Of a stretch of DNA of 64,000 bases, positions 37,148 through 46,910 are shown in pieces. Below the pieces are notes generated by a model that was not told the DNA's origin, searched no databases, and worked only from the letters and a program-made list of their open reading frames with translations. Both the position numbers and the translations under genes were made by a program. The number at the start of each line of letters is the position of its first letter. Position 1 is the stretch's first letter. Source of the stretch: Adiantum capillus-veneris (taxonomy: Eukaryota; Streptophyta; Polypodiopsida; Polypodiales; Pteridaceae); contig CM043944.1 in NCBI GenBank assembly GCA_014529385.2, positions 87,631,884 to 87,695,883 on the forward strand, read 5' to 3'.

Positions 37148-38700
37148 TTGGCACACATACTCTACCTTTGTGGAGTAAGTAGCCATCATCAATGGAAAAA
37201 TTCTTCCATTGCTTAAGCTCTTCCTGAGTAGGGGTGGAGCTCTATGTGTTGAAGTTTTTATCTGCACGTGCAGAGACATGTTGATCTAGATGTTCAGAGA
37301 CATGTGAGTGTGAGGGATCCCTTTTTAAAACTGCACTCCACACTTTAGCATATGATTGATCGCGTGCACACTTGCCACGTAATGAATCCAAAAATCCACT
37401 CTTTAGTTCCGTGAAAGCAAGTGAATTAATCTGAGGCATCCGACTTAGTGCATCCACTCCTACATTATATCGCCCCTTGCGATATCGTAGCTTACAATCA
37501 TAATCTTGAAGGATTTCTGCCCATCTAGCTTTACAGCCCTTCAAGTATGTTTGAGTAGTAAACCATTTGATACTCTCATGGTCAAAAACTACTTCAAACT
37601 CGAAACCATATAAATAGTGTCACCACTTTTGTAAAGCGTGAATTATGGCATAGAGCTCTCGCTCATAAACAGAATAATTATGTTGAGCTCTATCTAACTT
37701 TTTACTTTCAAAGGCTATAGGTCTTCCCTCCTAGAGAAGTACCGCACCAATGGCTTTATCAGTAGCATGAGTCTCTACCACAAACGGCTTAAGTGGGTCG
37801 ACAATTGCTAGGATGGGAGCAGTGGCTATAGCTACCTTGAGTTGTTCGAAACTGCGTTTTTGGGCTTCTTCCCGAGAAAAGGTCTTACCTTTTGCTTTAA
37901 GTTGATCCGTCATAGGAATAGTGATTTTGGCATAGTCATGGATATACTATCGATAAAATCTAGCCATGCCTAAAAATATTTGAAGCTCCTCAACCGTGTT
38001 GGGATGTGGCCATCAAAGAATGGCAGTGACCTTGTCAGTGTCCATCTTGATGCCAGAATAAGAGATCACATGACCAAGGTAACGTATCTCTGTTTTAAAG
38101 AAATTGCACTTGCTTTGCTTAGCATACAACACGTGAGCTCGTAGTTGTTCAAACACTAGTCGTAAGTGTTCTATGTGTTCATCTTCAGTCTTATTGTAAA
38201 TGAGAATGTCATCAAGGAAAACCACAACAAATTTTCCAAGATAGGGACGTAAGACACTATCCATGAGTGTCATAAATGTAGCTGGAGCATTGGTTAGACC
38301 AAAAGGCATAACCAAAAATTCAAAATGCCTGAACCGTGTTCTAAAGGCAGTTTTGGAGATACTTGCAGTAGGATACATACCTGGTGGTACCCTGAACGAA
38401 GAATTATCTTTGTATAGTATCTTGCCCCGTGGAGTTGATCAAACAACTCATCCACTTGAGACAGAGGATACTTGTTCTTGATGGTTATCGCATTTAATCC
38501 GCGATAATCTACGCACATGCGCATAGTACCATCTTTCTTTTTCACCAATAGAATTGGTGATGCCAAGGCAAAGTGCTAGGTCTAATGAAACCACGAGCGA
38601 GGTAGTCAGCCAACTGTCTCTCAACCTCCTTGGCTTCTTTAGCACTAGTCCTATAAAAAATTAGCCACTTTTGTGGCTTTTTGAGACTTTTGTAAACAAA
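37148..38700 (-). pseudogene. Gypsy-2 RT and RNase H
   Basis: RT words run from 38566 (SPILLVKKKDGTMRMCVDYRGLNAI) through [12 protein letters not shown] and [13 protein letters not shown] (catalytic FLDD at about 38200). The RNase H connection follows (AIGAVLL near 37735) and the C-terminal RYNVGVDALSR at about 37450. Breaks occur near 38400, 38010, 37915, 37720 and 37545. It continues across the copia-1 insertion into the integrase. Confidence 0.9.
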
Positions 38701-39260
38701 TTCTCAACACTATGTTAGTTATCTAAATAGAAAATGGTTTCAGGGAATTATGACCAACACTCAATATGAGTTGATAAAAAATAGTACCGAGCTAATTGAA
38801 GATGTAAAGGTGTCTTTCCATTGCCATCTTCTACAACTAATTTGTGTGGATGGACAAAAATTTTCTATTTTCTTTTGAAAGTACATCAAATCATTGTTAA
38901 GCAGGCCCAAACTTCTTTGAAAAATCCCTCAATAGGTATATGATAGATGTATCAAGATTTTTTAACCCATATATGAAGACTGCCGACATTTTTGACTTCC
39001 ATGCTGCACATCACGTGTAGGGGGTAAACCCGGTGGTAAATCACTTGAGAACACATCGCTATACTCCGTGAGTAAGTGAGTCAGCTTTTGCCGTGCAAAA
39101 GGAGAAAGTAAACTAGAGTTATGCCGGGACGGAGAATCTTGTAATTCCTGTAATGTTTGTTTTACAACAGTTGCACGTTGCTCTATAGAATTAAAATTTA
39201 GAGCACTTTGCTCATTAGATTTGTTAACACTTTGTTTATTAGTAGAATTCATTGCACTTT
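38701..39260 (-). pseudogene. Gypsy-2 protease-RT linker
   Basis: Low-similarity segment; 39264-38962 contains the LLTEYSDVFSSDLPPGLPPTRD-type pre-RT motif (seen as EYSDVFSSDLPPGLPP), which precedes RT in gypsy elements. Several stops lie between it and the RT start. Confidence 0.6.
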
Positions 39261-39839
39261 GCATACCATTTACTAGAATTCACCGCACTTTGCTCTTGAG
39301 AATTCACAAGACTTGGAGACAAGCAATAACACAAAAAGACTTCATCTATTAAATCTTCTTTCTGCAAAATAGAAAGCTTGGCTGTACATATAAGAGGTGA
39401 AGATGGTATATTTTTCTCACCAAGCAAAAGCACATGTTTACCATTGGCCATAAAGGATAAGGAGTTATGTTCATAACTAGTGTGCAATGTGTTTCCTAAA
39501 CCATGCAGCCACTCCCGTCCTAAAACTACATCAGCACGGTCCATGCTCATAACTTGGAAGTCAAGGGTCATCATATGATCTTGAACAATAAGTTCAACCC
39601 CTTGAACTACCGTGTCCCATACTTCTTTATCATTCCCAGGCATCTGCTCCACCACATACCTGTGAGAGTAGGGAGTCTGTGTAAGCTTCAATTTCTTGAC
39701 TAGCTTATATTTCAAGAAGTTATGAGTTGCACCATCATTCACTAAAATACAAACATGTTGTCCGTTAATAGTGCCATGTATGAGTTGCACCATCATTCAC
39801 TAAAATACAAACACGTTGTCCGTTAATAGTGCTATGTAT
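39239..39839 (-). pseudogene. Gypsy-2 aspartic protease
   Basis: The frame encodes LVNDGATHNFL, corresponding to the usual D(S/T)GATHNF active site but with Asn before Asp-Gly shifted, and DVVLGREWLHGLG, the conserved ALG-type segment. A 58-bp tandem duplication (39723-39780 and 39781-39838) repeats the active-site coding region and breaks the frame upstream. Confidence 0.8.
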
Positions 39840-39866
39840 GCAAATCAAATCATGGGGGCCAAAGGT

Positions 39867-40486
39867 TTAGGAGATGAATCTAATGTGAGGCATTGCACCG
39901 TGTGCATGTCCGCTTTCTTTGCCTTGAAAAAGAGGACAATCTTTCTTGTTATGTTGGTCAGAAAGACATCTAAAACACAAATTGTGTTCCTTTTGCACGC
40001 TCAAAATCAGCAGTGCTGAGAGACCCACGTGGAGTATCTCGTGATTGCTTAGGCTTCTTAGCCTCTTGTGGGCGTGGAGAGGTAGATTGTCTCCTATTCC
40101 TCTTGGAACGTGTGGGAGATCTACCTCGCCATTGGTTCTTAGCCACGTTGCTCTTAGCAAAAGTATTCTTAGAGTAGGGAACATTTTCTTTCGTCTCTTT
40201 GTCATCATCATATCTTTGGGCATGACCGATGGCTTCTTCCAAAGTTTTTGGATTTTGGGTCTTGACATGAAGGCGATAGTCTTTGTCAAGACCCCTATTA
40301 AAACCCCGTATCTTTTGGAATTCATCTAGACCTTCTAGTTTTTATATGATTTCCCGATACTTCAAAAGGTACTATGTGAGAGAGAGGCCAGACATGCGGC
40401 ATGCATCCCATGCTAACCAATTATTATCTTCTTCATTGGAGTCCAAAAACTCTTTGGAGAAAGAAGCTTGAAACGCAGCCCAAGAT
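39867..40486 (-). pseudogene. Gypsy-2 gag C-terminal part
   Basis: Readable as SWAAFQASFSKEFLDSNEE, then IRGFNRGLDKDYRLHV, KTLEEAIGHAQRYDDD, a basic Ser/Arg-Pro segment and the knuckle CFRCLSDQHNKKDC. Two stops lie near 40330-40380. The N-terminus is cut off by the copia-2 junction. Confidence 0.8.
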
Positions 40487-41690
40487 GGAGGACGAGTAAT
40501 CATCTATAAATGTCATAAAGTAAGAAGCTCCCCCTAGAGATAGGTTAGGCATAGGTCCACACAAATCACTATGAACAAGGGCCAACTGTGTATCTCTTCT
40601 ACTGCTTCTATGCTTATGTGGCTGCTGTGTTTTCTTACCATACAGACAATGTTCATAGAATTCAAAATCATTAAATGAAAAGCTAGGCAAATAACCAGAA
40701 CGAGACAAGATTTCCATTCCCTTCTTGGACATATGTCCTAACCGGCTATGCCACAAAGAAACGTTCGGCTGCTCGGTTACATTGATTAAATTTTTAGAGA
40801 CATTTGATACATAAATCATGTAAAGTCCTCCAGACTTTACTCCATGTGCTACTGTCATAGAACCCTTGGATATCTTCCACATGTTCTGTCCAAAAGTGGT
40901 GACGTAGCCAGCATCATCAAGTAAATCTGTGCTGATCAAGCTCTTTGTAATTGCGGGAACATGTCTCACATTTTTCAACGTGAAAGAAGAGCCATTCTGA
41001 AACTTCAAACGAACATCTCCAACACCTAAGATCTCACATGTCTGCCCATTGCCTAGCCAAACATGATCTTTAGTGGTCACATAAGAGGTAAACCACTCCC
41101 TGTTTGGAGACACATGAAGTGATGCCTCTGAGTCTATAATCCAGTCACTCAGTGCATTTCCATCAGATGCTGTAAGAAGAGATGAGTCCATTGTATTATT
41201 CAAGAAGTAGATGTCGCTTGACACTAGACTGTCATCCTCTGCAACAATGTTTGTCACATTTATTTCTTGAATCTTCACTGAGAACTTGTTCTTCTCACCA
41301 TGGTATTCAGATTTCTCTTTTCCTTTTTCTGCTTTCCATTCTCTGCAGTCTCTTTTCATGTGACCCTTCTTGCCACAATGGTAGCATTCTATGTCACTCT
41401 TGCCTTTAGCACTGCGGGACTTGCTACGAGACTGATTCCTCTTTCCACCTTTGTCCTTTTCTTTGGTCCTTCCCCTGACAACTAAGGCCGTTACTTTGCC
41501 TTTATCCATTGTCTTTCTGTTGGTTTCTTCAGTAAGCAAACTGCCTTCTACACCTGCTATGGTCAAACCATCTGGAGGTGCAGAATTACTCAAAGCAATG
41601 GAAGATCCACCAGAGACTTCCACAGACCACCTGCTCGTGTCACCCACCCGCCTTGCCCCAGGCCTTTCGGGGCCTCCCTGCCCATAAGCA
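40487..41690 (-). mobile_element. Copia-2 fragment (gag end, protease, integrase start)
   Basis: A long open minus-strand frame (404 codons, 41647-40433) encodes a basic linker, the zinc knuckle CYHCGKKGHMKRDC, a protease with DWIIDSEASLHVS (the usual DSGAS is DSEAS, so the catalytic Gly is replaced), the integrase finger (LWHSRLGHMSKKGM) and the core start (VHSDLCGPM, FIDDYSS). At about 40487 it stops abruptly inside the integrase core and passes into gypsy-2 gag, reading on out of frame for about 18 codons. There are no LTRs on either side. Confidence 0.9.
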
Positions 41691-42387
41691 CCTCGCTAGC
41701 TTCAGGATAGCAATGAGGAGAAGCCCCCTCAAACCATAGCAACCTCAAAATCTAGCTAAGATTTTTATAATTTTTACCCATTTAAAATAAAGTAAACCCC
41801 ATTTAAAATTGTTGCTAAGATTTCCTTTTTGCTTAGGGAATGAATGAACTTTTATATCTTCAATGCACATGTAGCAACCTACATCAAAAGCCAATAAAAT
41901 CTCTAGTCATTGTGCAAGACACTTCTAAGGTAGCTAATACCAGATGTACGCAACAATGTGCATTGTGCATCCATCACCTCCTTAATAAGGTGAGCTAGAT
42001 CCTTTTCGTGGGATCAACATTGAAGCGAAGTATGTCTGAACTTACGATTTGTGCTGCTTGGAAATTCAAGTAATGTAGGTATGGAGCAAAGAGATAAAGG
42101 AAATATTTTTGCCCTAAATTTTGACGAAAATAATGTACACATATTAAAAATCATCTCAATTTTTTGTATTCTTTTTATTTTTTTAAAGGACTCACAATGG
42201 TGAGTGAATTCTATTAACATAACCAGGAAATTACAAATTCTAGTCATGCTTGCACCGAGCCATGACGGCACCTAGCAACCCTACATACATTGGCTGACAG
42301 GGGAGCCACCTCGCAACACAGAAAAGGACACCAGAGAGAAACGAGCTTGAACAGGAGCAATCTTCGACCTGAGCAAGGACCTAAATA
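41691..42387. other. No gene seen
   Basis: AT-rich non-coding sequence between the copia-2 fragment and the LINE relic. Confidence 0.35.
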
Positions 42388-43123
42388 CTAATCAGCCATT
42401 ACGGCACCAGCTGCCATGTTCCAATCATTAGAGTTCATCCGCTTTCCAATGGCGATAATTGTTTCCCTGCTTTCTTGTATAATCTCGATGAACCTAACTA
42501 TTCTAAGGGCGTTCTCGAAGACTCGACAGTTCCTGGCCTTCCACACGTGTTTGAAGTAGCAAAATCTGACAATTTGCATGTCGATAATCAATGCTTGGCT
42601 CTTGAAAATCTTCGCACACACGAAGAGATCGTTCTTGAAAAAACCTATCTTAGGTCTTTTGAACTCATTCCCCTACCAAGGCACACATCGTCGGGCATTC
42701 CTTGAATAAGTGAGGGGGGTCCTCACTAGCCTTTCTTAGTTGCAATTATCTATCGGGACCAATACCTTTGGCTAGGACCTTCACCCTAGTAGGTAAGGCT
42801 CCCCTTCGAACATTCCAAATAAAGACTTTAATGCGGGCCCCATATGTTCTTCGCAATTGTTACCCATCTTGATTCTGGCCATTGCTTGCCCCATTGCTTG
42901 TTCAAGGGGGAAAACTAGTCCTTCAAGACCATAAGGGAGTTGTCCACGTCGTTGGTTTGCGGTTTAAGTAATTGTATGTTTGTGGGCCACCACCATGCCT
43001 TTCAATAAAACTTGGACTCGCACGTAGGTAGCCAACATCTATCTAGCCATTCTAAAGCTCCAATGGCCAACAACCTTTCAGTTGCATAGAGGTGAAACTA
43101 CAGTTGCATAGAGGTGGAACTAG
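42388..43123 (-). pseudogene. LINE (non-LTR) relic: RT zinc-binding region
   Basis: On the minus strand near 42850-42700 the words GALPTRVKVLAKGIGPD, then EDPPHLFKECPTMCAL match the zf-RVT pattern at the C-terminus of plant LINE reverse transcriptases, and 42621-42388 continues with FKHVWKARNCRVFENALRIV. Several stops and frame changes occur. The same relic probably resumes at 46776 beyond copia-3. RT catalytic and endonuclease domains are not visible. Confidence 0.65.
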
Positions 43124-43128
43124 AAGGC
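43124..43128. repeat. Target-site duplication of copia-3, left
   Basis: AAGGC, repeated exactly at 46771-46775. Confidence 0.9.
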
Positions 43129-43322
43129 TGAAGGGGATCGGGGAGCACCACAGACGGATAGTGAGAGAGAGAGAAGGAGACGCACGACACACAGATATGG
43201 GTGGGGAGACTCCAAAAGAGTGAGCAGCCCCCTATATACTTATGCTATGTATAAGGTATACAAGTCAGTGGGCGCCCAAACTCTGGGCGGCCGAGCAAGG
43301 CACAGACGCCTATACCCCAACA
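43129..43322 (-). repeat. Copia-3 3' LTR
   Basis: On the minus strand starts TGTTGGGG and ends CCCCTTCA; a polypurine tract (AAGTGGAAGG) at 43323-43333 precedes it. Confidence 0.9.
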
Positions 43323-43419
43323 ACCTTCCACTTAAAGGCGACTGTCCCTTTAAGCAAGAGAACCTAATCTAAAGACTACAAAAGGCGAGAGAAAACCGCT
43401 CTCAACCGATGCCCATTAG

Positions 43420-43752
43420 CTAGCTGTGATCGTGTGCATACTGCTGTCCTTCTCCTGTGTAAGTCCATACACCACCAGACGTACCGCACACGTACTGCAA
43501 GTATGTACACAATACCTGCATATCTCCCTCGTGCACTATGCCATCATCAGTCAACAAACGACTGACAACCCCAACTGCAAATGCTCCCACTGCAGCTGCG
43601 ATATCCGGTCTCAAGATCAGCATCTCATACATGAGACCACCGAATGCTGATGCAATGCTAGCGGGCCCTGCTAGCTCTACAGAGCATCCATCAACATATA
43701 TATCCCTGGCAATAGGCATCTCTGACTGACAAGGCGTGTCAGCCACATGCAT
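43420..43752 (-). pseudogene. Copia-3 RT/RNase H linker remnant
   Basis: The segment IASAFGGLMYEMLILRPDIAAAVG followed by VGVVSRLL and LCTYLQYVCGT parallels the connection between RT and RNase H in copia elements (YRSxVGxLMY, RPDIxxAVG, VSRF, LRYLRGT). It is the only RT-derived piece left, with a small internal duplication (AAVGAFAVG). Confidence 0.7.
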
Positions 43753-43844
43753 CTCCTGGCTGTCACAAAAGACGCATCAACCTGTCGTGCAACCTCAGAG
43801 CAAACCAGCTGCTCTAGGTGTCTGTCGAGCATAGAAAGGAATGA

Positions 43845-45248
43845 CTACATAATCGCTGACATCTCAGTCTCCTCTGCAATCATCCACAGCAAACATGACC
43901 ACTCAATCTGCTGTGACTCACTAGAGTTCTCATGCTCTAACTCCATATGCATAGACTCTTGCACAACGTCCTCCTGTCGTGACTCACTAGAGCAAGACCA
44001 CTCTACCTGTCTATCCTGCATAGAAGTATCTCGCACAACTGACTCTCTGCATTGCTCAGTCACTAGCAAAGCATGCATGTCTGACTCTGTCACCTCTTTG
44101 TGTGACTGCTCAAGTCGTGCCCCAACTGTATGCACAACGACCTCACTACTCTGCACTCCATGCAAAGTACCCTGCAACCCATGAGCGAAAGAGACTCGCC
44201 TACTCTCTCGCTCTCTACCTGGCTGCATGATCACAGAGACAACACCGTCTCTCTCATGATCCACATGCAATGGGTAACCTGTACCACTCCTGGCACCTCT
44301 CGCAATCACTAGCGAACCCAAATGCAATGCAAAAGATCGCTCAAGCAGCGATACCCGACATCCACTATCCCGTAACTGTCTGACTAAGATCAAATCCCGT
44401 CTCAGATCTGGCACATAACGCACATGACGCAGGGTAAATCTCATACCACTGGGCAAGGACAAACATACGTCTCCTGCACCCTCAATGTCATACACAACAC
44501 CATCAGCCATGTGCACACAACCAAGTCTCCCACTAGAAAACGTGCTAAACCACTCACGATGCGACGTGACATGGAAAGTAGCATCTGAATCTAGTAACCA
44601 ATGTGAAGACAATGTGCAATCCGATATGTAATCCGTAGACATAAGATCGTCTGAAGACAAGCTAGATGTAAATGTGACATCGCCGTCACAAGCATACTCA
44701 GTAACCACCGTACTGATCTCACTAGCATCTGTCATGTCCAAATTTGCATCACGCATCTGTCGCCTCCGTTGTCTCAAACGCCTGAAACATCGACGCCTAA
44801 TGTGCCCTCTATGTCCACAATGCCAACATGTCAAGTCTCTATGCCGTCGAGACTTGCGTGTGGGACCAATCTCTCCCATGGACATAGAAGTGGGACTAGA
44901 CTTCCTTGTAGACATGGATGTCGCGTACATAGCATGTAAAATCTGCCATAAAGCATGAGTTGTAGTCTCCCTCGAGACCTGCCAGTAAACAGACTCAACC
45001 AGATGCAAACAAATCGTAGACATGGCTAACTCATCAAGATCCTGCCAATCATCATCACGCATAGAATTGGGCTTCGCCGATAAACCACGCAAGGGTTTAT
45101 CCTGCCCCAAATCTGCCAATGCAACAAGCATATGTTCCTTCCAAGCAACAAAATCTGTACCATCAAACTGTGTCAGACCATAACGCTGGAAGTCAAATGA
45201 AAAATCAGCCATAATGCTCGCGAAAGAGCAACCAACAATAAGTAGCAA
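43845..45248 (-). CDS. Copia-3 gag-protease fusion with acidic tail
   Basis: An uninterrupted frame of 467 codons; an internal ATG at 45212 (MADFSFDFQRYGLTQFDGTDF) is the likely gag start. It encodes a shortened copia gag (WKEHMLVALADLGQ, WQILHAMY), the zinc knuckle CWHCGHRGHIRRRC, and a protease-like region with HWLLDSDATFHVTSHREWF (DSDA instead of DSGA, so probably inactive), then DLRRDLILVRQLRDSG. After about residue 320 it leaves copia homology and becomes acidic, Ser/Glu-rich, with an internal repeat (VEWSCSSESRQE, later IEWSCLL). A gag-only product that remains open in a deleted element is known from plant TR-GAG elements; whether this one is expressed is unknown. Confidence 0.7.
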   Translation of the reverse strand: MLLIVGCSFASIMADFSFDFQRYGLTQFDGTDFVAWKEHMLVALADLGQDKPLRGLSAKPNSMRDDDWQDLDELAMSTICLHLVESVYWQVSRETTTHALWQILHAMYATSMSTRKSSPTSMSMGEIGPTRKSRRHRDLTCWHCGHRGHIRRRCFRRLRQRRRQMRDANLDMTDASEISTVVTEYACDGDVTFTSSLSSDDLMSTDYISDCTLSSHWLLDSDATFHVTSHREWFSTFSSGRLGCVHMADGVVYDIEGAGDVCLSLPSGMRFTLRHVRYVPDLRRDLILVRQLRDSGCRVSLLERSFALHLGSLVIARGARSGTGYPLHVDHERDGVVSVIMQPGRERESRRVSFAHGLQGTLHGVQSSEVVVHTVGARLEQSHKEVTESDMHALLVTEQCRESVVRDTSMQDRQVEWSCSSESRQEDVVQESMHMELEHENSSESQQIEWSCLLWMIAEETEMSAIM

Positions 45249-46562
45249 ATGTCAACCAAATTAGCCCTAAACTGGCTCGAATCGCATCAACAAAAGTCTG
45301 CAAATATGGCTGTAAATCAGTCCCAAAATTCAGCTCTTAAACAGCTGCATAAACAAGTCACAAATGTGTCCCAAATCAGCCTACAACTGAGCCATACATG
45401 GACACCTGCAAAGAGGAAACAATGGCTGAAAATTCAGCGCCCAAATAAGCCCTCAAACCTGCCTGTAAACTTGTAAACCTGTAGCTGAAACCTGCTGAAA
45501 AACCTCAAGCCATTAGTGCTCGAATCCGGCTCCCTAGCTCGTAGCCACACAAGCATACATCACAATACTCACTCCTGTCAGTGTGCCAAGATAAATGTAC
45601 GCCTGTCAAACTCGTGAGCTAATCACGAAGCCCACACTGTGCGGTATCGATGCATTCACACGCACAAATCTCCCACCTGCAGAGAACACCGCACGCAAAT
45701 GCTGAGTGCAACCCGCAATCTCTACCTAGATCGCATAAATGATGCGCATAAAACTCCTGGGAAAATTTCGCCAGAGTTTCGTCAGTAAAATGACCACAAA
45801 ACCAGTAACCAAACTGACTGCACACTCAAAACCATGAGCAACCAAAGCGCATCAAACCGCACTCCAAATGCATGCACCAATCTCCACACTTTGTATACAT
45901 CATTGCAAACACCTGCAAATCTAGTACACAAATATCTGTTCTACCTGTGACTGCCAAAAAACATGCTCAAGGCATACATTGCCGAGCTCAAAATGCAATC
46001 ACATTAGTCTCCCTGTGCATCAAACCACATAAAGCATACATCGTATCCTCCCACCTGTGAGGAAACTTGCAGCAAATATCACTCTCACATCTGAGAGCAA
46101 ACCATGTGTGGAATCCTCGACACACAATAAACAACTGCTACTGCTACAGAAAATTCAGCGTTCAGAATTTTAAAATTCTGATATAACGAGCACGTCCGAA
46201 GCGTGCCAAAACCCCAAGGTAGACTACTGGATCACATGTATCTGAGTCCGGGTGTGAAAGCTATGCCATAAACCTCCGTTTCGACCCAAAAACGCAGCAT
46301 AAACTGCCAAAAGAGGCCTGAAAAATGCAGCTCCTCAACGGTAGCTCGAATGAGGTTTCTGATGGCTCGAATGGGTTCGAAAGGGGGATAAAACACCAGG
46401 AGACCATGCGAAAACACTCTCGAAAAGCTGAATTTTCTGATGCCGAAGTCGAAACCCTGTTTGCACTCTTGAAAGTGCGCGCGCGCGGACGCGATTTCGG
46501 GAATGAAACTGACTCTCCGCTGTCGTCGTGACTGTGCAAACACGCGCTCCCTCCGCACCTAC
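45249..46562 (-). other. Copia-3 long untranslated leader
   Basis: About 1.3 kb between the primer-binding site and gag, rich in CA/TG words with no supported ORF. Such long leaders may hold packaging signals. Confidence 0.5.
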
Positions 46563-46575
46563 GCTTTGATACCAA
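46563..46575 (-). other. Copia-3 primer-binding site
   Basis: TTGGTATCAAAGC on the minus strand, next to the 5' LTR; one change from the Met-tRNA complement TGGTATCAGAGC. Confidence 0.8.
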
Positions 46576-46576
46576 T

Positions 46577-46770
46577 TGAAGGGGATCGGGGAGCACCACA
46601 GACGGAGAGTGAGAGAGAGAGAAGGAGACGCACGACACATAGATATGGGTCCGGAGACTCCAAAAGAGTGAGCAGCCCCCTATACACTTATGCTATGTAT
46701 AAGGTATACAAGTCAGTGGGCGCCCAGACTCTGGGCGGTCGGGCAAGGCATAGACGCCTATACCCCAACA
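46577..46770 (-). repeat. Copia-3 5' LTR
   Basis: Matches 43129-43322 end to end. Confidence 0.9.
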
Positions 46771-46775
46771 AAGGC
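46771..46775. repeat. Target-site duplication of copia-3, right
   Basis: AAGGC, identical to 43124-43128. Confidence 0.9.
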
Positions 46776-46910
46776 CAGTTGGTCTGATCCTTTTCAGCTT
46801 CTGTTGATGCTGTCCCAAAATTGACCCAATTGTTGTAGTTCTTTGTTATTTATCTTTGTGGTAACTTCTCTCTAGATCAATGAGTTCAAAAGGACGTTCT
46901 TCGGGGTACC
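46776..46910 (-). pseudogene. LINE relic, part beyond copia-3
   Basis: Directly behind the target duplication, minus-strand words such as ELIDLERSYHKDK suggest the LINE continues upstream. Assignment rests mainly on adjacency to the zf-RVT relic at 42388-43123. Confidence 0.4.

Larger units (their letters stand above)
30560..40486 (-). mobile_element. Gypsy-2: chromovirus, split by copia-1, 5' end lost
   Basis: A minus-strand Ty3/gypsy element in the order gag (40486-39867), protease, RT, RNase H (38960-37148), then after the 5.3-kb copia-1 insertion, integrase and a C-terminal chromodomain (31867-30586). Removing the insertion restores the frame across the junction (VCVP then KDSDTRH). The 5' LTR and the gag N-terminus are missing because copia-2 begins at about 40487. 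Numerous stops and shifts make it inactive. Chromodomain elements typically target heterochromatin, in keeping with the surroundings. Confidence 0.9.
43129..46770 (-). mobile_element. Copia-3: internally deleted, non-autonomous copia element
   Basis: 194-bp LTRs at 43129-43322 and 46577-46770 (about 95% identical, nine differences by my reading), a 5-bp target duplication AAGGC, a primer-binding site and a polypurine tract define a complete insertion of 3,642 bp. The interior keeps gag, the zinc knuckle and a protease start, then a non-homologous acidic segment and only a short piece of the RT/RNase H linker; integrase and most of RT are absent. It therefore needed proteins from relatives to move. 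Confidence 0.9.

Noticed and set aside
43747-44184. Cys/Ser-rich plus-strand ORF of 145 codons
   Set aside because: Antisense to the copia-3 acidic tail; the Cys/Ser richness is the mirror of its codons.
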